Below, in pieces: positions 1 to 7,248 of a stretch of DNA of 35,593 nt (position 1 is its first letter; every line of letters begins with the position of its first letter). The DNA is from Candidatus Heimdallarchaeota archaeon (GTDB lineage: Archaea; Asgardarchaeota; Heimdallarchaeia; Hodarchaeales; Hodarchaeaceae), in contig CP070665.1 of NCBI GenBank assembly GCA_020351745.1, positions 1,045,743 through 1,081,335 of the forward strand, read 5' to 3'. Both the position numbers and the translations under genes were made by a program. The notes under the pieces are model-generated. The model saw only the letters and a list, made by a program, of their open reading frames with translations. It made no database searches and was not told the origin of the DNA.

Positions 1-2
1 TA

Positions 3-902
3 GAAAGCCATAATCCATACCAAGAGGATGTGGTTAAACATTATACTATTTCTGAGATAGAACCCGTCTATGGTCGTTACCATTACTTTCCTCCTGACCT
101 CCTAACATACAGTTTCTTTTATCTGGTAGCTGGTGACTTCTTATTCCCTTTTTTAGACACTTATTGGTTTGTACCTTTGCATTTCTTACTGATAATCCCA
201 AGCTATTGGATAATAACCCAGCTTGTAGATTGGCCTCATCACCGGCTTTTTCCTTTCACTTTATTCCTAATTACTCCCTTTTTATTCACCAATTCAATGC
301 TAATGTGGTTTTTTTTCATTATAGGATATTATTACTATGAGAAAAAGGAAAGACACATTCTTGGTATGGTATTCTATGTAGTAGCAGCCTCAGTTAAATA
401 CATGGTGGGTTTTATTATTCTCTTTTATTTTATTCGAACCATAAAAGAACTTTATAAAGAGGGAGAACCATTCAACAATTGGAAATTAATTGGACATAAA
501 CTTGCTCCATTTGTTATATCGAGCTTGGTCTTAACTCTAATTTGCTTGCCATTTGGTTTCATTGACGTAATAAAATCGGTTTTTGTATATCAAGGGGATC
601 CCCAATATAGAGAGGATGTTGCACAATCAGTGGGACCTCTACTGATTGAAATTCTCAAATTCTTGAATTTGGAATCTCTCTATCTCCTTATAGCAGGAGT
701 CATTGTTATTCTAGCTTTCATTATTCTAATAAGACAACCTACGTATGACCAAATCATCCACTTCTCTTTCCTCGCTATGATTATCCTCCCATTCTATGCC
801 ACAGAACTGTTTATCACCCTTCCTTTCTTCTTTTGGTTCAAGGAGGGAGCTGAATCAATTACAGTAAGCATTAATGCCGTACCATCAGAACTGCAACCCT
901 AA
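3..902 (+). CDS. GT-C-like membrane glycosyltransferase, 3' part
   Basis: This is an integral membrane protein whose reading frame is open from the first complete codon, so the true start lies outside the window; the GTG at position 30 is internal. The visible 5' part encodes NPYQEDVVKHYTISE and then YHYFPPDLLTYSFF. An Asn-Pro-Tyr loop followed by an aromatic/Pro-Pro stretch before a membrane helix is typical of GT-C glycosyltransferases that use polyprenyl-phosphate sugars (GT87/DUF2029-like and PMT-like groups). About seven or eight hydrophobic segments follow, with basic cytoplasmic loops such as YYEKKERH. The expected role is mannosyl or other glycosyl transfer on the outer face of the membrane. 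The catalytic first loop, usually with an Asp, is cut off, so the exact family is uncertain. The gene ends at a TAA just before a convergent minus-strand gene. Confidence 0.6.
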   Translation, partial: ESHNPYQEDVVKHYTISEIEPVYGRYHYFPPDLLTYSFFYLVAGDFLFPFLDTYWFVPLHFLLIIPSYWIITQLVDWPHHRLFPFTLFLITPFLFTNSMLMWFFFIIGYYYYEKKERHILGMVFYVVAASVKYMVGFIILFYFIRTIKELYKEGEPFNNWKLIGHKLAPFVISSLVLTLICLPFGFIDVIKSVFVYQGDPQYREDVAQSVGPLLIEILKFLNLESLYLLIAGVIVILAFIILIRQPTYDQIIHFSFLAMIILPFYATELFITLPFFFWFKEGAESITVSINAVPSELQP

Positions 903-927
903 CCCCTGAAACCATTTCAAAAGGATG

Positions 928-1170
928 TTATCTTTTTCTATCGGCAATTGTAGTAATCACAGAAATACTGCGCACAGAAAAACGTTCATCAACATAAAGA
1001 ATACGCACATGCTTCTCTTTTGAGTCAGTGAGACCATGTATGTCAACAACTTGACATACTCCGGAGATTGAAGGTTTATAATCGTTCTTATTCATCTTTA
1101 AGGGAATTGCTTTCTTGCAAATTGAGCAAGGTTCGCAATTGAGATCCACTAGATCAGTCTTAGATGACAT
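928..1170 (-). CDS. Small Cys-containing beta-rich protein, unknown function
   Basis: An 80-residue protein. The N-terminal part has a CEPCSICKK cluster (C-x2-C-x2-C) and a later Cys in GVCQVVDIHG, so a small zinc-binding fold with the motif C-x2-C...C is possible. The second half is a run of short beta strands containing HVRILYVDERFSVRSISVI. I recognise no named family; the pattern of His followed by a YVDE strand and a VR strand looks conserved rather than random. It starts with ATG and lies between the convergent membrane glycosyltransferase gene and the divergent coiled-coil gene at 1349. The reading frame is short but compositionally protein-like, so I treat it as real. No function is proposed. 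Confidence 0.6.
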   Translation of the reverse strand: MSSKTDLVDLNCEPCSICKKAIPLKMNKNDYKPSISGVCQVVDIHGLTDSKEKHVRILYVDERFSVRSISVITTIADRKR

Positions 1171-1348
1171 TATTCGTCTCGCCTGTGATGCTTTCGTGAA
1201 AGAACTCCAATCTTTATAGCTTCAAAAACCTTTGCTAATTCTTAGTATTAACTTTCATAAACTACCGATTACATAAATTTAAATAGAGATGTTTTCCCCA
1301 AAAACCTAGAATACCTAACTATTCAACCACAAATCAGGGGTTCTTTAC

Positions 1349-1687
1349 GTGAATGATGAAGAACTTGTTGTAGACACTCCTTGGGGAAAGTTAATTACTT
1401 CAAAAGGATTAAAAATCCTCTTAACAGGATTTGAGAATGACTTAGAAAAATTAGGGAAGAATCTAACTCGCATTGAAACACGCTTGGCTGAACTTGGAGG
1501 TACTCACTCAAATAAAAATGTAAAAAGTCGAATTCAGGCAATTGAAGGGTCTCTTAAGTCACTTGAAGATGATATTCAAGAATTTCGTACCAATCAAACT
1601 GCTTTCGCTGCGCACATGAAAAAGACTCTTCAGATATTCTACTCTAAACTTGATGAAAAGATGATCGAAAAAAAAGACACAATTTAA
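1349..1687 (+). CDS. Short coiled-coil protein
   Basis: A 112-residue hydrophilic protein, not recognised. After a short N-terminal strand-like stretch (VVDTPWGKLITS), residues about 25-110 form a heptad-rich helix with regular Leu/Ile spacing, so a two-helix coiled coil is likely. The start is GTG; an ATG nearby is in another frame. A purine stretch (CAGGGG) lies about ten bases upstream and an AT-rich TATA-like box (TTTAAAT) lies near 1278-1284, consistent with its own promoter in the space shared with the divergent gene at 928-1170. The gene ends eight bases before the convergent stop of hef. It may be an adaptor or oligomerisation protein, but nothing in the sequence gives a specific partner. 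Confidence 0.6.
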   Translation: MNDEELVVDTPWGKLITSKGLKILLTGFENDLEKLGKNLTRIETRLAELGGTHSNKNVKSRIQAIEGSLKSLEDDIQEFRTNQTAFAAHMKKTLQIFYSKLDEKMIEKKDTI

Positions 1688-1694
1688 AGATGTT

Positions 1695-3953
1695 CTATGG
1701 GAGAGCGCGATCTCCTGCAGAGTTAAAGACAGTTTGAATTCGTGTAGCGAGTTTTTTTCCAATTTGTGGAACAGCAGTTAATTCTTCTAAATTAGCAGAG
1801 GCGACGGCCTGAATAGTTTGAAATTTGTCTAACAAATTCTTCGCTTTTGCAAAATTAATCCCAGGGATGGCAGCTAACATGAACAATTGAATTTCTCTAA
1901 TATTTTGTTCTTTTTTTGATACTGTAGGTAATGAAAATTCAGCAGGACTATCTTTTTGTTCACGTTTTGCTAATTGAAACAGAAGTGTTGCAGTTTCTGA
2001 GTCATTTCGAGTAAAAACTACAGGAATTTGGAAGTCAAGAACTATTGAACTAATGGCACCCATGATACTGTTTATATGAATTTGTCGTGTTATTACTTCG
2101 GATTCCAACTGAATCAGTAATAACGGTAGTCTTTGTTGTGCAAGTCTTGTTAATTGAGACTGTTGCCCTGGGGATGAGGGTTGAAACAATCTTCCATCAA
2201 TTATAGAGCTCACAAAATCTGAATAGGTTTTCCGTTCCACAACCAATCGGTTTGAAAGAATGTAATCACCTACTTCTAGCTCCTGGGATTGTAGAAGGGC
2301 TCCTTGTCGTTTTAACAATTTAGGGACACGACTTGTAGCTTCACGAGTATCAATAATAACTAGAGGTGTTGAAGTTCCAGATTCGAAAGGATCCTTTTCT
2401 TCTGGCCTTACGAAGAATTTATCTAAAGTTTCGATTGTATCGCGAGTTTCCTTACTTTCTAACATAATTTGGAGATCATTCTTCAAGAAATTATTCATTT
2501 TCTTGTTCTTTCTCTTAATTGCCCAGTACATTGACTCATCACGAGTATCTTTGGTCACTAGGTGGATAACTCGAGATTTCTTCTTCCTCCCTCTCCCACG
2601 ACGCTGGATTGCCCTGACTACAGAAGGTACCGAATCATAAAATACAACTAGGTCGCAATTTCCAACATCTAATCCCTCCTCACCAACTGAAGTGCTTAAA
2701 AGAATTTGTAAATCACCTCGTTTGAATTCTTCAACAATTTTTAGCTGTTGTTTTTGGGTTAACCCTTTATCATCCTTTGAGCTTGAATGACCAATGAATA
2801 TTCCAGTTTCAATACCACACTTAGATAATTCAGTGTGTAAGAACCGAATTGTATCGCGATAATTACTGAATATGATGATTCTAGAGTCCTGGGAAGTGGT
2901 TGTTTTCAAAACATTAGTAATTTCATCGATTAGGTGTTGAAGTTTAGGATGAATTGACGATTTATCTGATAATACTTTCTCAAGGGCAGTTATTTTATGA
3001 TCTTCCAAAAATATCCTTAGTGCCTTTGATGATGACTTTCGGCGCCATTTTTGCAGACTGTTAAACGCTTGAGGAAACCCTTGACTTTCTACAAGTTCTT
3101 TAAGATGCTGCACTCGAATTAAATTCGAACTGAAAATCAATAATCCTCCAAAGTTAGAATCTTGCTTAGTAAGCTTTACGACTTGTTGGTGAATCCCTAA
3201 GGCTTCTCTTTTTCCTATATATTTAAAATCTAGAGATCCTGGTATTTGATCTTTTAGAGAAAGAATTAGTTCATCCTGATAGCTCTGTAGAGTTTTGAGA
3301 ACCTCTTTATATCCTTCTGGAAGGTTTATCCAGATAACTTTCGGAGTATGTATGGAAATATATTCATTAACATCTAAATCAGTAGTATCTGTTACAGACA
3401 CTTTTGTAATTCTGAGATTCTCACACACTTCAAGAATTTTCTCTGGATTATTCCCAGGTGTTGCAGTAAACCCTATGATCTGACACTTAGCTTGAGCAGC
3501 AATTCCTACGTATGCGTAATCACCAGTAGCTCTATGAACCTCATCGATACAAAGTAAACTGATTTTTTGAAAATCTAGACGATCATAAGTTAAATCATTT
3601 TCGATTGTTTGGGGAGTACCTACAATAATCTTGGCAGTTGGATAATTTTCTTTCCGTTTTGGAGGAGGAACTTCTCCTGATACCTCGAGAACCATATCAG
3701 AGGATAAATTACCAATGAATTCGCATAACATTTCCTTAATCTGATGAACAAGTGGTCTAGTTGGAGTTAAAATAAGAATTTGTGTGGTAGGATCTTTCTT
3801 TAAGTAATAGGCTGATAAATAAGCCATAATAACCGTTTTACCTAGACCTGTTGGAAGGACGACGAGAGTATTCCCTGGATTTGTGACACACTCAGAAAAG
3901 ATGACTTGTTGATAAATTCGTGGTTCAACAGTGGTAATTAAAGATTCATCCAA
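1695..3953 (-). CDS. hef: Hef helicase-nuclease (XPF/FANCM family)
   Basis: A 752-residue protein with the full archaeal Hef order: SF2 helicase, ERCC4 nuclease, tandem helix-hairpin-helix. Visible motifs are LPTGLGKT (residues 33-40), DEVH (137-140), GFTATPG (161-167), the helicase C domain with IFSNYRDT (361-368) and QRRGRGR (450-456), then the nuclease IIDTRE (533-538) and the VERK signature (572-575), and a C-terminal HhH pair with IPGINFAKAKNLL and VPQIGKKLATRI. Family members process stalled forks, flaps and other branched DNA, and archaeal Hef binds PCNA. All catalytic residues I can recognise are intact, so both activities are expected. The start is TTG: an in-frame TGA lies five codons upstream and no ATG occurs before the Walker A motif. 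It is monocistronic, convergent with the gene at 1349. Confidence 0.95.
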   Translation of the reverse strand: MDESLITTVEPRIYQQVIFSECVTNPGNTLVVLPTGLGKTVIMAYLSAYYLKKDPTTQILILTPTRPLVHQIKEMLCEFIGNLSSDMVLEVSGEVPPPKRKENYPTAKIIVGTPQTIENDLTYDRLDFQKISLLCIDEVHRATGDYAYVGIAAQAKCQIIGFTATPGNNPEKILEVCENLRITKVSVTDTTDLDVNEYISIHTPKVIWINLPEGYKEVLKTLQSYQDELILSLKDQIPGSLDFKYIGKREALGIHQQVVKLTKQDSNFGGLLIFSSNLIRVQHLKELVESQGFPQAFNSLQKWRRKSSSKALRIFLEDHKITALEKVLSDKSSIHPKLQHLIDEITNVLKTTTSQDSRIIIFSNYRDTIRFLHTELSKCGIETGIFIGHSSSKDDKGLTQKQQLKIVEEFKRGDLQILLSTSVGEEGLDVGNCDLVVFYDSVPSVVRAIQRRGRGRKKKSRVIHLVTKDTRDESMYWAIKRKNKKMNNFLKNDLQIMLESKETRDTIETLDKFFVRPEEKDPFESGTSTPLVIIDTREATSRVPKLLKRQGALLQSQELEVGDYILSNRLVVERKTYSDFVSSIIDGRLFQPSSPGQQSQLTRLAQQRLPLLLIQLESEVITRQIHINSIMGAISSIVLDFQIPVVFTRNDSETATLLFQLAKREQKDSPAEFSLPTVSKKEQNIREIQLFMLAAIPGINFAKAKNLLDKFQTIQAVASANLEELTAVPQIGKKLATRIQTVFNSAGDRALP

Positions 3954-4376
3954 AATTGATCTAACTCACAGAAACTAACTCAAAAAAACTCTCAATGAAA
4001 TATTTTCCTGTGATTATTAAGCATTTTTTGTTTCTTAATCAAACATTTTAATCAATTAACTTTGCTTAAAAAATCTTGATAAAACTTGGTACAGAATAAA
4101 ACTGAGAAAAAAAAGAGATTCTTAGTTATATTCCACTTTCAGAAGATTTTATAGAAAGATAAAGGAAAAGATTGCTATAATTCCTGTTTTTGAGAAAAAG
4201 CTTCCAAAAAACGAGAATTAATAGGATTTTAAGAGTTATTATATCATTGATAACCCATTTTTCCCAGAAAAGAAAAATTCCAAAAAAAGACAAATTTTCA
4301 TTTAGAAAAATATCTTTAAAAATAAGGGATCAGACAATTCATTAAAAATTAGCATTTAACGAAAAAAGTGATAAAA
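3954..4376. other. AT-rich intergenic region, divergent promoters
   Basis: About 420 bases of very AT-rich sequence separate the divergent hef and 4377 genes. I see no reading frame worth calling and no tRNA-like fold. A TATA-like stretch (CTTTAAAAATAAG) at about 4314-4326 is placed to drive the downstream plus-strand gene. A seven-base inverted repeat (TTAAGCA near 4018 and TGCTTAA near 4063) is present but its arms are too far apart to be convincing. Confidence 0.4.
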
Positions 4377-5201
4377 ATGGCAAAAAATGAAGAGCCTCAG
4401 GAAAAAGCAACACCTATTACTGAAATAGAACGAAAAATTACTGTAGACCTTTGGAAAACGAAATTACATGGGGAAATTGTTGGTATAAAGCAAAAAGAAG
4501 AACATATGGCTAAATCTCGCCAATTTACTAGAGATCTTGAGCTTTTTGGTGAAGTCATTGAAAAAAAGAAAGGTGAAGACAAAACCATTGGATATGTGGG
4601 TTATAGAAAGGGTCTGTGGGATGAGGAGAAAGACAAATTAGAAAGACGATTAGTAATTAAACTTTTTTCTAAATCAATGTATTATCAAGGAACCCTCGAA
4701 GAAATGGTTGGTCGCGAGTTCACTCGTTCATTATCCGCAAGACACGATTTTCCCAGTTTTAACTTAATGATTGATGATTACGAGTATTTAATTCCATTGA
4801 ACAAAATTCGTGGTGGATGGTTCGTTCCAGAATGGTTCGTTTTCCGTATTGACGACGAAGAAGGATTTATTCCAATTATTTTAAAGCATAAAATGGGACT
4901 TGGAATCGATTATCGGATAGTTCATGGAATTGGTGAAAAACAATTTGGGAAAATTGATGGGAAGAAATTTGATGTAGGGGGACGATATGACATCAGTCTT
5001 AAATCCACCGATGAACGTCTTGTTGATAATGTTCTCGTGCGAGCATTAATCCTCTTTGCAGCTTCTTTAAAGTTTCATGAAGAAATTTTTAAGAAAATTA
5101 AGAAAGGAACGAAAAAAATGAGAAAAAATGAATGGTATCCAACACTTACAAATGAAGAAAAACTCCTTCGACGCAATCCGCGAGCAATTCTTAGAAAATA
5201 A
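4377..5201 (+). CDS. Beta-rich protein, possible Tubby/LURP-one-like fold
   Basis: A 274-residue soluble protein, family not recognised with certainty. The N-terminal third is charged and helical. From about residue 110 it becomes beta-rich with IRGGWFVPEWFVFRIDDEEGF, then DYRIVHGIGEKQFGKIDGKKF and GGRYDISLKS, and it ends in a hydrophobic helix (VDNVLVRALILFAASLKFHEE) followed by a basic tail. A strand-rich barrel with a buried C-terminal hydrophobic helix is how Tubby C-terminal-like and LURP-one-related proteins look; this is a fold guess only. I chose ATG 4377 because GTGAT just upstream can act as a Shine-Dalgarno; GTG 4368 in frame is the alternative. It is the first of three plus-strand genes, 18 bases from the next. 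Confidence 0.55.
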   Translation: MAKNEEPQEKATPITEIERKITVDLWKTKLHGEIVGIKQKEEHMAKSRQFTRDLELFGEVIEKKKGEDKTIGYVGYRKGLWDEEKDKLERRLVIKLFSKSMYYQGTLEEMVGREFTRSLSARHDFPSFNLMIDDYEYLIPLNKIRGGWFVPEWFVFRIDDEEGFIPIILKHKMGLGIDYRIVHGIGEKQFGKIDGKKFDVGGRYDISLKSTDERLVDNVLVRALILFAASLKFHEEIFKKIKKGTKKMRKNEWYPTLTNEEKLLRRNPRAILRK

Positions 5202-5219
5202 ATCACAGGAGTCCTTTCA

Positions 5220-5894
5220 TTGATCCCTGAAGATGAGAGTTTAGATTTCGTAATCGAACATCTCAAGGATATGATTCAAGAACAACCAGAAAGAAAAATC
5301 GAAAAAGTTTCAGATTTGACAGAGATTCTTTCTAATTTTATGTCCACGTTTTTAGTAGTGGTTGACGCTTTAATTTCAAGCAGCCAGTTAAGATTCGGGG
5401 CAATTGATGAAAAATTAACTGAATTTGAGGATCTTCTGCTGAGTGCTTCCATTAAAGGATTATCAGAACTATCACAAGTAACTGAAAAAAGGCCTATAGA
5501 GGAAACAAAACAACCAATAGAAGAGTCTAAAGTTGAACCACCCAAGTCCCCACCAATGCCATCAGGTGATGTTGTCATCCCTCCACCACCCCCACCTCCC
5601 CCTCCTCCTTCCACAGCTTTACAAAAAGAAGAAATGCCTGTGGTTCAATCTACAGAAATCACTAAAGAAGAAATCACCGAAAAAGAATCTATAGAGACAA
5701 CAGAAGATATGGAGGTTATGGAGGTGGAAGATCTTGCAGCGTTTGCTTTTAGACAACGAGAAAAAAAAGAAAAAATTTCTCCCCCTCGTCCAATCGCATC
5801 AGGCCTTGGTGCAGGATCACTCAAACTGGAATTAATGAAAGAATTAAAAAAGAAATTCAGAAAAGAAAAAATTACTCAAAATGAATCAATATGA
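5220..5894 (+). CDS. Polyproline protein with charged disordered region
   Basis: A 224-residue protein, not a recognised family. Residues 1-85 are helical (a probable coiled coil), then a Pro/Glu/Lys-rich disordered region leads into ten consecutive prolines at about residues 121-130. An acidic stretch follows and the C terminus is a basic amphipathic helix (LKLELMKELKKKFRKEK). The proline codons are mixed (CCT, CCA, CCC), so the tract is kept at the protein level rather than by codon slippage. Polyproline runs like this are ligands of profilin, SH3-like and GYF-like domains; Asgard archaea encode profilins. The start is TTG at 5220 with AGGAG eight bases upstream; no better start is near. 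It lies 18 bases after the gene at 4377, so co-transcription is likely. Confidence 0.75.
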   Translation: MIPEDESLDFVIEHLKDMIQEQPERKIEKVSDLTEILSNFMSTFLVVVDALISSSQLRFGAIDEKLTEFEDLLLSASIKGLSELSQVTEKRPIEETKQPIEESKVEPPKSPPMPSGDVVIPPPPPPPPPPSTALQKEEMPVVQSTEITKEEITEKESIETTEDMEVMEVEDLAAFAFRQREKKEKISPPRPIASGLGAGSLKLELMKELKKKFRKEKITQNESI

Positions 5895-5956
5895 GTTTAA
5901 TTGAAATCTATCAAGATGGGGTGAGCTCATAACTTCAAAGAGATTTCTCCCAAGCA

Positions 5957-6301
5957 GTGAGCAGCCACCAGTCCCTCTTGAAGCAATATATCTTTACTTA
6001 TGCGAAGGGAACCACTGTAGATCCAGTGTCATATGCTTTGGATTCTATTTTGGTTTTACATGGAAAAGTGTGGCTATACCTGGTACAAATTGCTTCAAAT
6101 CTTATATTAGAGAACCAAACACAGAAAGAACAGAAATTATTCAAAGCTCAAGGAATAATTGAAGGGGTAGAGATTCTTCTAGTTTATCTAAAAAATCAAC
6201 TCGGATTTACTCACAATTTAGCTTTGAGACAAGGATTCAAAAGCCTAGAAATAATCCAAAAAATCTTAAAACGAAAAATTATGCGATGGAATGCTTTGTA
6301 G
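5957..6301 (+). CDS. Small all-helical protein, unknown function
   Basis: A 114-residue protein predicted to be a bundle of four or five helices, with hydrophobic faces such as VWLYLVQIASNLIL and GIIEGVEILLVYLKNQL. The helix pattern recalls FliS-type export chaperones, but there is no flagellin or archaellum gene nearby and I do not claim homology. The start is GTG; the spacing to the polyproline gene is 62 bases, so it may be the third gene of that operon. Gene order suggests work with the preceding two proteins. It is the last gene before a 950-base stretch with little coding content. Confidence 0.55.
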   Translation: MSSHQSLLKQYIFTYAKGTTVDPVSYALDSILVLHGKVWLYLVQIASNLILENQTQKEQKLFKAQGIIEGVEILLVYLKNQLGFTHNLALRQGFKSLEIIQKILKRKIMRWNAL

Positions 6302-6420
6302 TCTAATTAGAAAGGTGGGAGGAGAAATTCATGGTGAAATTGCTCTGTGGTTGTGTCCACTAGCTCGTATTCAACCTCTTTCCCTACTCAATGACCCCAC
6401 CTGATTAAAAAAACAATGGG

Positions 6421-6687
6421 TTAGTTTTGAAACTGATTATCCTCAAGAAATGGGTCCAAGGACCACTCCTTAAGGATGTTAGAGAGAGTACGATATAAAT
6501 AACGTCTTCCGTAATTTAAAGCCGTCTTTAATAATCCTTCTATAGACAGGGTATCTTCATGCAAAAGAAATCCTTCGTTTATAACAAGGCAAAAGTGGTT
6601 CTTAAAGCTAACTAAATAGGCCGGAATTCCAGAAAGGTACCATAAATCATATCAGTGGATATAACAACAGGTCTTGGAAGTAAACAT
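6421..6687 (-). pseudogene. Broken small gene with an in-frame TGA
   Basis: Reading the minus strand from an ATG at 6687 gives MFTSKTCCYIH, a TGA at 6654-6652, then 76 uninterrupted codons starting YDLWYLSGIPAYLVSF and ending LDPFLEDNQFQN at a TAA (6423-6421). The long stretch has normal amino-acid composition for this genome, with a strand-rich start and a helix (EGLLKTALNYGRRYLYRTL), so it looks like former or current coding sequence. No family is recognised. No good start codon exists between the TGA and the conserved-looking part. It is most simply a gene remnant broken by a nonsense change; a small gene with an unusual start is the alternative. Confidence 0.35.
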
Positions 6688-7011
6688 CAAAAAAGAATAA
6701 TGATCATAATAATAGCTTAATGATGAAGAACTTGATTAAAAATGATGGGTTCTCTCAAAAAAGGGGAAAGATGTTATAAAAGCACAAGTAATAATTTAAA
6801 AAATCGTGAAAAAGCTTATAAGACAAATTGTCGGAAAAAAAATTATAGTTTTTATCAAATTCCAACCTGAAGGTCAATTCCTGGAAAAAAAACTAGTTCG
6901 ATCAGTACATTGTATGCATAATATATTTAGTTTATAAATACAAATAGTGAAGAAAACGGAATTCCCACTGTTTCAGGAAGGGTGAAGTTCATTTCAGAAA
7001 GGTATATATAT

Positions 7012-7069
7012 GAATAGTTCGAATAGTTCGATTTGATTCGATAGTGTTCGGAAAATCCAAAAACCGAAC
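7012..7069. repeat. Tandem 9-bp repeat and small inverted repeat
   Basis: GAATAGTTC occurs twice in tandem (7012-7020, 7021-7029), followed by more TTCG-containing units (ATTCG at 7036-7040, GTTCG at 7046-7050). GTTCGG (7046-7051) and CCGAAC (7064-7069) form an inverted repeat with a 12-base loop. The cluster lies about 180 bases upstream of the AAA+ cassette start and could be a regulator-binding region or just remnant sequence. Confidence 0.35.
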
Positions 7070-7248
7070 TTACTGCTTTGCATGTCATCAAACAAGAATG
7101 AACTGATACGGGTACGGAATGGCAAGAATATGCTCGTCACTAATCCTCCTATAGAGAACAAATCTAGTATGTTAAAAAAGATATAATAGTTTGATGAGTA
7201 AATCATAGTATTTTGATATATGAAGCAATTTGGATAAAGGATCTTCGA

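Larger units (their letters stand above)
6302..7248. other. Gene-poor stretch with decayed coding remnants
   Basis: Nearly one kilobase with no intact gene. It contains a disrupted minus-strand frame at 6421-6687, a further short open minus-strand stretch just downstream of it (about 6306-6385, reading VGKEVEYELVDTTTEQFHHEF before a stop) and, near 7012-7069, a cluster of TTCG-containing repeats. The last 100 bases hold A/T-rich, TATA-like sequence (AAAAAAGATATAATAG near 7174-7189) suited to drive the AAA+ cassette. No transposase motif, terminal inverted repeats or target duplication is evident. Confidence 0.5.

Noticed and set aside
5276-5614. Minus-strand frame with a glycine run
   Set aside because: The glycine run is the complement of the proline codons of the polyproline gene; it has no ribosome-binding site and no coherent composition.
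5957-6301. FliS-like chaperone
   Set aside because: Only a general helix pattern fits; no archaellin or flagellin gene is near and no diagnostic residues are seen.
6652-6654. TGA as a possible selenocysteine codon
   Set aside because: I see no selenoprotein family match, no convincing SECIS-like hairpin and no redox motif around it; a nonsense change in a decaying gene is simpler.
6601-6720. Possible transposase fragment (RPVVISTDMIYG in an alternative frame)
   Set aside because: The short match to a DDE-type Asp segment is in a different frame from the longer coding-like stretch and has stops on both sides; too weak to call.
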